In this document: one piece after another, positions 1 to 8,814 of the stretch | Numbering within the stretch: position 1 is the stretch's first letter | How the letters are laid out: each line of letters opens with the position of its first letter | DNA from: Spirosoma rigui | GTDB taxonomy: Bacteria > Bacteroidota > Bacteroidia > Cytophagales > Spirosomataceae | Direction of reading: 5' to 3' | Length of the DNA: 64,000 bases | Assembly (NCBI RefSeq): GCF_002067135.1 | Contig: NZ_CP020105.1 | Coordinates: 1,736,001 to 1,800,000 of the forward strand | The notes under the pieces: model-generated | Databases searched by the model: none | What the model saw: the letters and a program-made list of their open reading frames with translations, nothing else | Told to the model about the DNA's origin: nothing | Made by a program: the position numbers and the translations under genes

Positions 1-1
1 A

Positions 2-385
2 ATCACCGACCGCCGGCGAAACGCCCTTAAGCGATTCTCCCTCGACGGTAAATACGTGTCGACTATTGCGTTGCCTGGCTCCTACATCTGCCGGCCCGTC
101 ATTCACGGCGAAAATTTGTACGGGGCTGTCTTCCGTAGTACGTCTGATTCCTATCCTGACTCGGGATATATCCAGATCCTGGACAAGAATGACCGGGTGG
201 TGTCAACACCGGGTGGTTCGGAGCCGGTTTACCAGAATGGTAAACTGAACGAACAGCGTAAAGATCGTAGCCAGGCCGTTTTCCTGCATCCGCACGACGT
301 ACTGGTCGACGAAGACGATAGTATATATGTCGCGCAGTGGGCTTCCAGAAAAACGTATCCCATTAAACTACAGCGCATTGCTTAA
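2..385 (+). CDS. C-terminal part of an NHL/6-bladed beta-propeller protein
   Basis: The open frame enters from the left edge, so the start is missing; 127 codons are visible before the TAA stop. The visible part begins ITDRRRNALKRFSLDG and later has HPHDVLVDEDDSIYVAQWAS. That is the rhythm of NHL or SMP-30/gluconolactonase-type beta-propeller blades, where each blade ends in a short D-x-D-G-x-(I/L)-Y-V-A strand. Such proteins are usually exported in Bacteroidota and bind ligands or act as lactonases or lyases. The enzyme type cannot be told from this piece. A GTG at 56 could be read as a start, but the frame continues upstream with the same character, so I treat it as internal. The gene lies just upstream of the cytochrome/PSD1 cluster, but whether it is co-transcribed is not clear. 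Confidence 0.7.
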   Translation: MTDRRRNALKRFSLDGKYVSTIALPGSYICRPVIHGENLYGAVFRSTSDSYPDSGYIQILDKNDRVVSTPGGSEPVYQNGKLNEQRKDRSQAVFLHPHDVLVDEDDSIYVAQWASRKTYPIKLQRIA

Positions 386-467
386 GCAAGTCCGGCTGTT
401 TTTCGTAGATTAGTGGTACGTACCAGATCGATGCTGTACCCTGTTACTCCTTCACTGTACGCTGTTT

Positions 468-2012
468 ATGAACGCGTTAATTTTTCTGCAGGCTGGCTCT
501 GCCCAACCGTCTGACTGGGTTTTGTTTTTTGGTCGCTTTCACCCGCTTATCGTCCACCTGCCCATCGGGTTTCTGCTTATTGCCGGTTTGCTGGAACTGG
601 GGCGTCGACTGGGAAAGGTTGGTGTCGACTCGTCAACGATAACGAACATCCTGTTCTGGTCGGCGCTGAGTGCTACGGTGGCCTGCATAGCCGGCTATAT
701 GCTTTCGCTGGGGGGCGGCTACGAAGAAGAACTTCTGACGGAGCACATGTGGCAGGGGATTGGCGTAGCTGTGTTTGCCTGGATCGCCTGGGCCGTTAAG
801 TCCGATACGGTTGGGTATCGCATTCCGCTTGGCTCGGCCTTTTACGTCCCCGCGCTGGGAGTGTCGCTGCTGCTGGTAGCGGTGGCGGGTCACCACGGCG
901 GTGCCCTGACCCACGGTTCTGACTACCTGACTCAATACGCGCCGGAGCCGCTTCGGACATTAGCCGGTATCCCGCCCCGGAAATCCAACGTAGCCATCAA
1001 GCCCATCACCGATGTCAACCAAGCCGTGGTATATGAGCAGATCGTCAATCCTATTCTGCAAAGCCGTTGCGTACAATGCCATAATGCCGAAAAGGCGAAA
1101 GGCGGGTTGCGCTACGATACCGCCGAGATGCTTAAAAAAGGGGGCGAAGACGGCCCCGTTTTCGTAGCGGGAAAAGGGCTGGAAAGCTCCATGATTAAAC
1201 GGTGTCTGCTGCCCGAAGACGACGATGACCACATGCCGCCCAAAGGCAAAACGCAGCTGACCGAGGGGCAGATTGCTCTGCTCACCTGGTGGATCGATCA
1301 GGGCGCATCGTTCGACAAAAAAGTGGCAGACCTGCAGGTAAATGACGCCATCCGTCCCGTTCTGGCTTCGCTGGGTGGTGGCGGTGCGCTGGAAACCGGT
1401 AAAGGGGCTGTGGCGAACCGTACAGATGGGGTGCCTGCGCCCGTCGCGCCGGTGTTGACGATGAAAGTGCCGGCGGCCGATCCCAAAGTTATCGATGAAC
1501 TGAAGAAAACGGGGTTACTGATCCTGCCGCTGTCGAAAGAGCAGAATCAACTGGAGGTAAGTGCCGTGAACGCCCGCACTTTCAGCGACCAGCAAGCGAC
1601 CCTGCTACCCAAGCTGACCGAGCAGATTGTCTGGCTGAAGTTGGGCGATACGGAGATTACCGATGCTACGCTGGCGCAGGTGGCCAAACTCAAAAATTTG
1701 CAAAAACTGCACGTAGAGCAAACTCGCATTACCGACGCCGGGCTGAAAAATTTGAAAGGACTGACGAACCTGGAGTACCTGAATCTGTACGGTACGGGGG
1801 TGACAGACGCCGGGTTGATCGAACTGACCAATCTTAAGAACCTGAAGACGGTATACCTCTGGCAAACGAAAGCAACGGAGCAGGGGCTGGCAAATCTGAA
1901 AAAGGTGATGCCCAATCTGGAAATCATTGGTGGCATTACAGAACAGGCGATTGCTGAATTTGTCAAGGCAGCCCCTGCGGATGCCAAAGCCGATGATCAG
2001 AAAAAGAATTGA
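468..2012 (+). CDS. DUF2231 membrane domain - cytochrome c - leucine-rich repeat protein
   Basis: This 514-residue protein has three parts. Residues about 20-165 are a DUF2231-type membrane domain of about four helices, with conserved histidines in FHPLIVHLPIGF and GHHGGALTHG. Residues about 185-290 are a PSC1-like cytochrome c domain with the haem motif CVQCH (201-205) and a likely axial methionine in HMPPKG (Met256). Residues about 380-490 are three to four leucine-rich repeats of the L-x-x-L-x-x-x-x-T-x-I-T-D-A-x-L type. The layout suggests an inner-membrane redox protein that could pass electrons to or from a b-type haem or quinone, with a protein-binding tail. It is followed 36 bp later by the first PSD1 lipoprotein and very likely shares its operon. 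Domain boundaries are estimates by eye, and the function is inferred from the domains. Confidence 0.8.
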   Translation: MNALIFLQAGSAQPSDWVLFFGRFHPLIVHLPIGFLLIAGLLELGRRLGKVGVDSSTITNILFWSALSATVACIAGYMLSLGGGYEEELLTEHMWQGIGVAVFAWIAWAVKSDTVGYRIPLGSAFYVPALGVSLLLVAVAGHHGGALTHGSDYLTQYAPEPLRTLAGIPPRKSNVAIKPITDVNQAVVYEQIVNPILQSRCVQCHNAEKAKGGLRYDTAEMLKKGGEDGPVFVAGKGLESSMIKRCLLPEDDDDHMPPKGKTQLTEGQIALLTWWIDQGASFDKKVADLQVNDAIRPVLASLGGGGALETGKGAVANRTDGVPAPVAPVLTMKVPAADPKVIDELKKTGLLILPLSKEQNQLEVSAVNARTFSDQQATLLPKLTEQIVWLKLGDTEITDATLAQVAKLKNLQKLHVEQTRITDAGLKNLKGLTNLEYLNLYGTGVTDAGLIELTNLKNLKTVYLWQTKATEQGLANLKKVMPNLEIIGGITEQAIAEFVKAAPADAKADDQKKN

Positions 2013-2048
2013 CGGATAGGGACTGAGCCGGTTTATTGATCAACGAAT

Positions 2049-5000
2049 ATGGGTATGCAGACGCAGGCTATTGGGGTAGGGTTGTTGCTGCTGACAGCGT
2101 TTTCCTGTCGGCCCGCTCCCGACTTGCCCGCCGATGTCGAGGCTGCTCAGGCTTCGATACCCCAGACCGTTGATTATAATCTCCATATAAAGCCTATCCT
2201 GTCGGATCGCTGCTTCGCCTGTCACGGCCCCGATCAGGCAAAGCAAAAAGCAGGTCTCCGACTCGACATGGCTGATCAGGCCTGCGCCGAACTCAAAAGC
2301 GGCAACCGGGCCATTGTACCGGGTAATCTGCAGGCCAGTGAGTTGTACCGCCGGATTCTCAGCACCGACCCGGACGTGATCATGCCCACGCCCGAATCGC
2401 ACCTTAGCCTAAGCGCCGACGAGAAAGCGACGCTCCTGCGCTGGATTGAGCAGGGAGCTGTCTACAAAAAACACTGGTCGCTGATCGCACCGGCAAAACC
2501 TGCGCTCCCGAACCGGTTTGATTCGAGCTGGGTAAAAAATGATATTGATCGATTCGTCAGTGCTACAGGGCGCGAAAAAAAATTTGCGCCTAATCCGGAA
2601 GCGGATAAGCCGACGCTGCTCCGGCGGGTGAGTCTGGATTTGACGGGCCTGCCGCCAACGCCCGCCGAAGTTGACGCATTCCTGGCCGACAGATCACCCA
2701 ATGCCTACGGGAAAGTCGTCGACCGGCTGCTCAACAGTGCCCATTACGGTGAACATATGGCTGCCAACTGGCTCGACCTGGCGCGGTATGCCGATACGCA
2801 TGGGTACCAGCTGGATGTTATGCGCACGGCCTGGCCTTATCGGGACTGGGTCATTCGGGCGTTCAACCGTAACCTGTCGTACGATCGATTCATCACGTGG
2901 CAGCTAGCGGGCGATCTGCTCCCCGGATCAGGCCGGTCGAATCGAAACCAACTTATTGCCACCGCCTTTAACCGCATGCACCCCCAGAATCAGGAAGGGG
3001 GTATTGTGGAGGAAGAGTACCTGACCGAGTATGCTGCCGACCGAACGGCTACGTTTGGCAAGGCAATGCTGGGCCTGACTGTTGAGTGTGCCCGCTGCCA
3101 CGACCACAAATACGACCCTATTTCACAAAAAGACTATTACCGGCTCTTTGCCTACTTCAACACCATCAATGAAGCCGGCCAGGTTCCCTTTTATGGAGAA
3201 TCCAGTCCAACACTAATACTGACCGATCAGAAAACGGAAGAGCAACTGGCGTATATCCGGTCCAGGATTCACGCACTCCCGAAGGGCGATGGGAACAGCA
3301 GCAAAGGACCCATTGCCCGGTATACATTTGACGATACTACCCGCTACCAGTTTGCCAATGCTGCTGACCCGGCGCGTCCGGCCAAAGTGACCGGTAACCG
3401 GGATCTTCCGCCGGAGGTGGGGCCGGGGCGGTTCGGACGCGGTCGGCTGATTAATGGCGAAGGTGACATTGACCTGGGTCCGAAGCTGGGCTTCTTCGAC
3501 CGCTATGAACCGTTCTCGGTGGGATTGTGGATAAAGTTGTTGAAAAGTCACGCCCGTGGTCCCGTTTTCAGTCGGTCGAACGGCCTGGACAATGGCGACC
3601 GGGGCTATGAGTTGAAACTCCACACCGATGGTACACTGAGTTTCAATTTGTCGCACAGCTACCCTGATAATGCCATCGATCTGCACACGGCCAAACCCGT
3701 TCCAACGGGAGAATGGCTGCATGTGACCGTTACGTATGATGGGTCTGGGACGGCGGCCGGCACAAAAATGTATCTGAATGGCCAGCCGACACCGGTGCAG
3801 GTCTACGCCGACAATCTCAAAAAAAGTATGCTGTACGGGCCAGGGCGTAAGAATGGTTTCCAGCTGATGCTGAATTTCCGGCTGGGTGCCAAATTTCGGG
3901 ACTCAATGGCCGACTTCTGGGTCGATGAATTGAACCTGTTTGATCGGGCTATTTCGCCCGGCGAGGTACTGGCGCTGAGCCGAAACCAGTTTGACCAGCA
4001 ACCAAAAACAGCAGCAGACCCGACATTAGCGCAGCAAGCCAAAGAACTGAGAGCCCTCCGTAAAGCCGAAACGGAACTTTACGACGCGCAACCAGAGGTA
4101 ATGATCATGCGCGAACGTAGCTACGCCCGGCCAACACATGTGCTGAAGCGCGGGGCTTATGACGCTCCTGCCGAGGTCGTAACAGCCGGGACGCCTGCCG
4201 TTTTCGGATCAACGTCGGCGGGCAAAAACCGGCTGGCCCTGGCGCAGTGGTTGCTCCGCGACGATAATCCCCTGTTTGCCCGCGTAGCGGTCAATCGGTT
4301 CTGGCAGCAGCTGTTTGGGCAGGGACTGGTGAAGAGCGCCGACGATTTTGGGAATCAGGGAAACTTGCCCAGTCATCCTGAATTGCTCGATTACCTGGCC
4401 GTACGATTCCGCGAGGGGACCGGCCAGCCCGGCAGCCAGTGGAATGTCAAACAACTGCTTCGCGACATCGTGCTGTCGGCTACGTACCGGCAGTCATCCG
4501 TTGTCAGTACCCAACGGCGCGACGCCGATCCCGACAATACCTGGCTGATGCGGGGCCCCAGCCACCGGCTCAGTGCCGAGCAGATACGGGACGGAGCATT
4601 GGCCGTATCTGGCTTGCTGAACCGCCACATAGGCGGACCCAGCGTGTTTCCGTATCAACCGGCGGGTATCTGGGAAGCGCTGAATCAGAACACCGCCTAC
4701 CGCCGGAGTAAAGGCGACAGTCTGTACCGTCGGTCGCTGTACACAATCTGGAAACGTACATCGCCCCCGCCCATGATGCTTAATTTCGACGCGGCCGAGC
4801 GGCACACCTGCATCGTGAAGCGTCAGAAGACGAGTACGCCCCTGCAGGCCCTGGTGACGCTTAACGACCCCCAGTTTGTGGAAGCCGCCCGGGTGCTGGC
4901 CCAACGATCAATTCCTGGCCTATCGACAAAACCTTCCTCAACGAGCAGCGTAATCGACCGGATGACTAGAGCTGTTATAAGCCGCTCGGCCCGCCCAAAT

Positions 5001-5192
5001 GAGCTGATTTTGCTGGAAAAATTATATATTGACGAGCTTTTGTCCTTCAGGAGTGAACCCAAGCGAGCCTCCGCCTTGTTGTCAGTAGGTGAGTATCCGG
5101 TTGACAAGCGATTCGAGACCAACCACTTAGCCGCCCTGACGGTCGTTGCAAGTACCCTGATGAATATGGACGAGGCTCTGATAAAGCGGTGA
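2049..5192 (+). CDS. PSD1-type lipoprotein (cytochrome c, DUF1549, LamG, DUF1553), copy 1
   Basis: The protein has 1047 residues. The signal peptide ends in a lipobox (LTAFSC, Cys20), so it should be an envelope lipoprotein. A PSC1 cytochrome domain follows with CFACH at 55-59. DUF1549 spans about 160-380 and contains a second haem-like motif, CARCHDHKYDPIS (Cys347, Cys350, His351). A concanavalin/LamG-like jelly roll lies at about 455-640, and DUF1553 fills about 730-1040 (for example NRFWQQLFGQGLVKSADDFGNQG-like core at 756 onward). This architecture is frequent in Planctomycetes, Verrucomicrobia and Cytophagales, always near DUF1501, and has no settled biochemical role. The LamG fold suggests carbohydrate binding and the haems suggest redox chemistry at the cell surface or in the periplasm. 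It is a tandem paralogue of the next gene. Confidence 0.88.
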   Translation: MGMQTQAIGVGLLLLTAFSCRPAPDLPADVEAAQASIPQTVDYNLHIKPILSDRCFACHGPDQAKQKAGLRLDMADQACAELKSGNRAIVPGNLQASELYRRILSTDPDVIMPTPESHLSLSADEKATLLRWIEQGAVYKKHWSLIAPAKPALPNRFDSSWVKNDIDRFVSATGREKKFAPNPEADKPTLLRRVSLDLTGLPPTPAEVDAFLADRSPNAYGKVVDRLLNSAHYGEHMAANWLDLARYADTHGYQLDVMRTAWPYRDWVIRAFNRNLSYDRFITWQLAGDLLPGSGRSNRNQLIATAFNRMHPQNQEGGIVEEEYLTEYAADRTATFGKAMLGLTVECARCHDHKYDPISQKDYYRLFAYFNTINEAGQVPFYGESSPTLILTDQKTEEQLAYIRSRIHALPKGDGNSSKGPIARYTFDDTTRYQFANAADPARPAKVTGNRDLPPEVGPGRFGRGRLINGEGDIDLGPKLGFFDRYEPFSVGLWIKLLKSHARGPVFSRSNGLDNGDRGYELKLHTDGTLSFNLSHSYPDNAIDLHTAKPVPTGEWLHVTVTYDGSGTAAGTKMYLNGQPTPVQVYADNLKKSMLYGPGRKNGFQLMLNFRLGAKFRDSMADFWVDELNLFDRAISPGEVLALSRNQFDQQPKTAADPTLAQQAKELRALRKAETELYDAQPEVMIMRERSYARPTHVLKRGAYDAPAEVVTAGTPAVFGSTSAGKNRLALAQWLLRDDNPLFARVAVNRFWQQLFGQGLVKSADDFGNQGNLPSHPELLDYLAVRFREGTGQPGSQWNVKQLLRDIVLSATYRQSSVVSTQRRDADPDNTWLMRGPSHRLSAEQIRDGALAVSGLLNRHIGGPSVFPYQPAGIWEALNQNTAYRRSKGDSLYRRSLYTIWKRTSPPPMMLNFDAAERHTCIVKRQKTSTPLQALVTLNDPQFVEAARVLAQRSIPGLSTKPSSTSSVIDRMTRAVISRSARPNELILLEKLYIDELLSFRSEPKRASALLSVGEYPVDKRFETNHLAALTVVASTLMNMDEALIKR

Positions 5193-5252
5193 ACGGTACC
5201 GCTTAATAGCATGGTCTAATCATTAATCTCTAATCAACCCGTTCGCATCGGT

Positions 5253-8200
5253 ATGCCACTCTGGTCCGACATACGATTTCGATACGTCCTGCTCAGTACT
5301 ACGGCCGGATTATTTGGCGCGTCAGTCTGGTTAACTGCCTGTCATTCATCGGTTGAAAAGCCCGCCGATGTACTGGCGGCCGAAATCAACCTGCCCGAAA
5401 AAGTAGATTATAACCTGCACGTCAAGCCGATCCTGTCGGACCGTTGCTTTGCCTGCCACGGACCTGATAAAGCCAAGCAGCAAGCCGGCCTGCGACTCGA
5501 TACGCCTGAGGGCGCTTACCAGGCCCTGGCCAAGAGCGGCCACAAAGCCATTGTGCCGGGTAATCTGGCGGGTAGTGAGCTTTTTCACCGCATTGTCAGT
5601 ACCGATCCTGACGAGGTAATGCCTACGCCCGAATCTAACCTCAGTCTGAATGCCGAAGAAAAGGCAATGCTGCTGCGCTGGATTGAACAGGGGGGAGAAT
5701 ACAAGGAGCACTGGTCACTCATTGCGCCAACTAGGCCCGACGTTCCGGCGGTGAAAGACCCGGCAAAGTGGGTGAAAAATGATATTGACCGGTTTGTACT
5801 GGCCAAGCAGGAAGCGCGGAAGCTGAAGCCAGCGCCCGAAGCGGATAAGACGACGCTGCTCCGGCGGGTGAGCCTGGATTTGACGGGCCTGCCGCCAACG
5901 CCCGCCGAAGTCGACGCCTTTCTGGCCGACAAAAGTCCGAATGCTTATGAGAAGGTTGTGAACCGACTGCTCAACAGCCCCCATTACGGCGAGCGCCAGG
6001 CAGTCGAGTGGCTCGACGTCGCGCGCTATGCCGACACGCACGGGTATCAGGACGATGGACTACGTACCATGTGGCCTTACCGTGACTGGGTAATCCGGGC
6101 CTACAATCGGAACCTCTCGTTCGACCGCTTCATTACGTGGCAGCTGGCGGGGGATCTGCTACCCCGGCCAAACAGGGATATGCTGATTGCTACTGCCTTC
6201 AACCGCAACCACCAGCAAAGTCAGGAAGGTGGCATTGTAGACGAAGAGTACCGGGTTGAATATGTAGCCGACCGTACGGCTACGTTCGGAAAAGCAATGC
6301 TGGGGCTGACGGTCGAGTGCGCCCGTTGCCACGACCATAAATACGATCCCATTTCGCAGAAAGACTACTTTTCGCTGTTCGCCTTTTTCAACAGCAACAA
6401 CGAGCGCGGCCAGATTCCGTACAATGGCGAAGCCGCCCCGACAATTACCCTGACAACGCCGAAGACGGATGCTCAATTGGCATACATCCGCGAGAAGCTT
6501 ACGCCACTGGAGCAAAAAATAAATGTAAATAGCCCAGCCTATCAGCAACGGTTCAGCCAATGGCTCGCGGGTGGGTCTGACAACGTAGTGAGCCAGAATG
6601 AGGCAGGACTAATAGCCCGCTATAGTTTCGACGAAGCTGACCGGACGGATATTAAAGCGTTTATCAAAGCTGAAGCTGAAAAACGTAAGCGGGAAGAGGA
6701 CAAGAAAAAGCAGGAAGAAGCTCGTAAGAAGCCTGGTACCGCCAAAAAAGCCGAACCGAAAGAAATAGCCAAGCGCAAAACGAAAGCGGAGTTGATGAAA
6801 GACCCGCGCAATGCATTTGCCAACCAGGTTAATGATACCTTGCCGGCCTGGCTGGGGGGCGATACCGACAACCTGCCGTATACCGTACCGGGTCGCTTCG
6901 GAAATGCCCGTTTTCTGCCCGGAGATAGTTACATCAGCCTGCCCTACAGTTTTGCGGCATTTGAACAGAACCAACCGTTTACCATCAGCAGCTGGTTTAA
7001 ACTGGCGAAAGCCGGAATGGGACTTACGCTGCTCGGCCGGACGACGGGCCCCATGGATGGCCAGCGTGGCTATCAGCTCGATCTGCTGACCGACGGCCGG
7101 TTGAAGCTGATGCTGAGTCACGTGTGGCCTGCCAATGCCATCGATATTGAATCGGTGGGAAAAGTGCCGGTCAATACGTGGTTTCAGGTGGCGCTAACGT
7201 ATGATGGTATGGGCCGGGCCAACGGGCTGACGTTGTACCTCAACGGAAAGCCCATGCCAACGAGGGTCATTACCGATAACCTGCAACACAGTATAGTCTA
7301 CGGGAAAGATAAGTCGCACTGGGCAACCCATCCGTTCTACGTTGGCCGGATGCACGACTACTTCTATAAAGATTTCGCCGTGGATGAGCTGCGTATCTAT
7401 GACCGATGCCTGACACCACTTGAAATGCCCCGACTAGCTGGTTCGACCGACGCGCTGGCGCAGGCGCTGCGTACACCCGTGGCCCGCCGAACACCCAGTC
7501 AGCGAACGGGACTCTATACCTACTACGTCACCACGCAGGATTCGCTCTACCGGAAGTCCTTTGCCGAAGCCATGAAACTGCGGGGAGAACAGCTAACGCT
7601 CTATACCAATTCCGATCAGGTGATGGTGATGCAGGAGCGGAAACAACCCCGGGTCACCCATTTGCTTAAGCGGGGTGTTTATGACGCGCCCGGCGACGTT
7701 GTTCAACCGGCGGTGCTCCATAGCCTGAAACCACTGCCGGCGGGGATGCCCAAAAACCGCCTTGGACTGGCCAACTGGCTACTCATGCCCGATAACCCAC
7801 TTTTTAGCCGCGTCATGGTCAACCGGATGTGGCAACAGTATTTCGGGCAGGGACTGGCTAAAAACAGTGACGATTTCGGTAACCAGGGTGCTCTGCCGAG
7901 CCACCCCGAATTGCTCGATTACCTGGCCGTGCGGTTCCGTGAAGGGACCGGCCAGCCCGGTAGCCAGTGGAATACAAAAGCCATGCATAAGCTGATTGTG
8001 ATGTCGGCTACGTATCGGCAAACGTCGGCCGTATCAGAAACGGCGCGGGAGGCCGACTTTGACAACACGTTCCTGACCCGCGGACCCAGTTATCGGATGT
8101 CGGCCGAGCAAGTGCGGGATAATGCACTGGCTGCGAGTGGACTCCTGACCCAGCGCATCGGCGGGCCGAGTGTACACCCCTACCAACCGGCTGGTATCTG

Positions 8201-8714
8201 GGAAGCGCTGGCAACGCGAAATGCCGTCAAGTATACTCAAAACCACGGCGACAGTCTGTATCGCCGGTCAATGTACACGATCTGGAAACGCTCGTCGCCC
8301 CCGCCCATGATGCTTAATTTCGACGCGGCCGAGCGACACACCTGCATCGTAAAGCGTCAGAAGACGAGTACGCCCCTGCAGGCCCTGGTGACGCTCAACG
8401 ACCCCCAGTTTGTGGAAGCCGCCCGGGTGCTGGCCCAGCGATCGCTGGCGCGGGGCAATCAGGGGAACGCCCTGATCAACGACGCCTTCAAAGCGGTCAT
8501 TAGCCGGGCGGCCCGACCTCAGGAAATGAGGCTGTTGCAGCAACTGTACGAGGACGAACTCGCCGATTTCAAGAAGAATCCAAAACGGGCTCATGCGTTG
8601 CTGGCGGTAGGAGAATATCCGGTCGATGCCAGGCTAAATCCGGCCGAACTAGCCGCCTGGACCGTAGTAACCAGCACCCTCATGAACTTCGACGAAGCCA
8701 TTGTTAAACGATAA
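5253..8714 (+). CDS. PSD1-type lipoprotein (cytochrome c, DUF1549, LamG, DUF1553), copy 2
   Basis: The protein has 1153 residues and the same domain order as the preceding gene. The lipobox is WLTAC (Cys30), the first haem motif is CFACH (65-69) and the second is CARCH (356-360). DUF1549, LamG and DUF1553 follow. It differs from copy 1 by about 100 extra residues in the middle, including a highly charged Lys/Glu/Arg-rich stretch at about residues 470-520 that looks like a helical linker inserted before the LamG strands. Blocks of DNA are almost identical to copy 1, which points to duplication with later gene conversion. A 100-bp gap separates it from the DUF1501 gene, probably in the same operon. 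Substrate and reaction are unknown. Confidence 0.88.
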   Translation: MPLWSDIRFRYVLLSTTAGLFGASVWLTACHSSVEKPADVLAAEINLPEKVDYNLHVKPILSDRCFACHGPDKAKQQAGLRLDTPEGAYQALAKSGHKAIVPGNLAGSELFHRIVSTDPDEVMPTPESNLSLNAEEKAMLLRWIEQGGEYKEHWSLIAPTRPDVPAVKDPAKWVKNDIDRFVLAKQEARKLKPAPEADKTTLLRRVSLDLTGLPPTPAEVDAFLADKSPNAYEKVVNRLLNSPHYGERQAVEWLDVARYADTHGYQDDGLRTMWPYRDWVIRAYNRNLSFDRFITWQLAGDLLPRPNRDMLIATAFNRNHQQSQEGGIVDEEYRVEYVADRTATFGKAMLGLTVECARCHDHKYDPISQKDYFSLFAFFNSNNERGQIPYNGEAAPTITLTTPKTDAQLAYIREKLTPLEQKINVNSPAYQQRFSQWLAGGSDNVVSQNEAGLIARYSFDEADRTDIKAFIKAEAEKRKREEDKKKQEEARKKPGTAKKAEPKEIAKRKTKAELMKDPRNAFANQVNDTLPAWLGGDTDNLPYTVPGRFGNARFLPGDSYISLPYSFAAFEQNQPFTISSWFKLAKAGMGLTLLGRTTGPMDGQRGYQLDLLTDGRLKLMLSHVWPANAIDIESVGKVPVNTWFQVALTYDGMGRANGLTLYLNGKPMPTRVITDNLQHSIVYGKDKSHWATHPFYVGRMHDYFYKDFAVDELRIYDRCLTPLEMPRLAGSTDALAQALRTPVARRTPSQRTGLYTYYVTTQDSLYRKSFAEAMKLRGEQLTLYTNSDQVMVMQERKQPRVTHLLKRGVYDAPGDVVQPAVLHSLKPLPAGMPKNRLGLANWLLMPDNPLFSRVMVNRMWQQYFGQGLAKNSDDFGNQGALPSHPELLDYLAVRFREGTGQPGSQWNTKAMHKLIVMSATYRQTSAVSETAREADFDNTFLTRGPSYRMSAEQVRDNALAASGLLTQRIGGPSVHPYQPAGIWEALATRNAVKYTQNHGDSLYRRSMYTIWKRSSPPPMMLNFDAAERHTCIVKRQKTSTPLQALVTLNDPQFVEAARVLAQRSLARGNQGNALINDAFKAVISRAARPQEMRLLQQLYEDELADFKKNPKRAHALLAVGEYPVDARLNPAELAAWTVVTSTLMNFDEAIVKR

Positions 8715-8814
8715 AAATCAGTTAATCCGTCGGTCAGTATTGGCAAGGCATCTGCCATGAACAGACCGGCACATCAACTGATCAATCTATTGACCGACTG
8801 ATTAACGAACTGCC

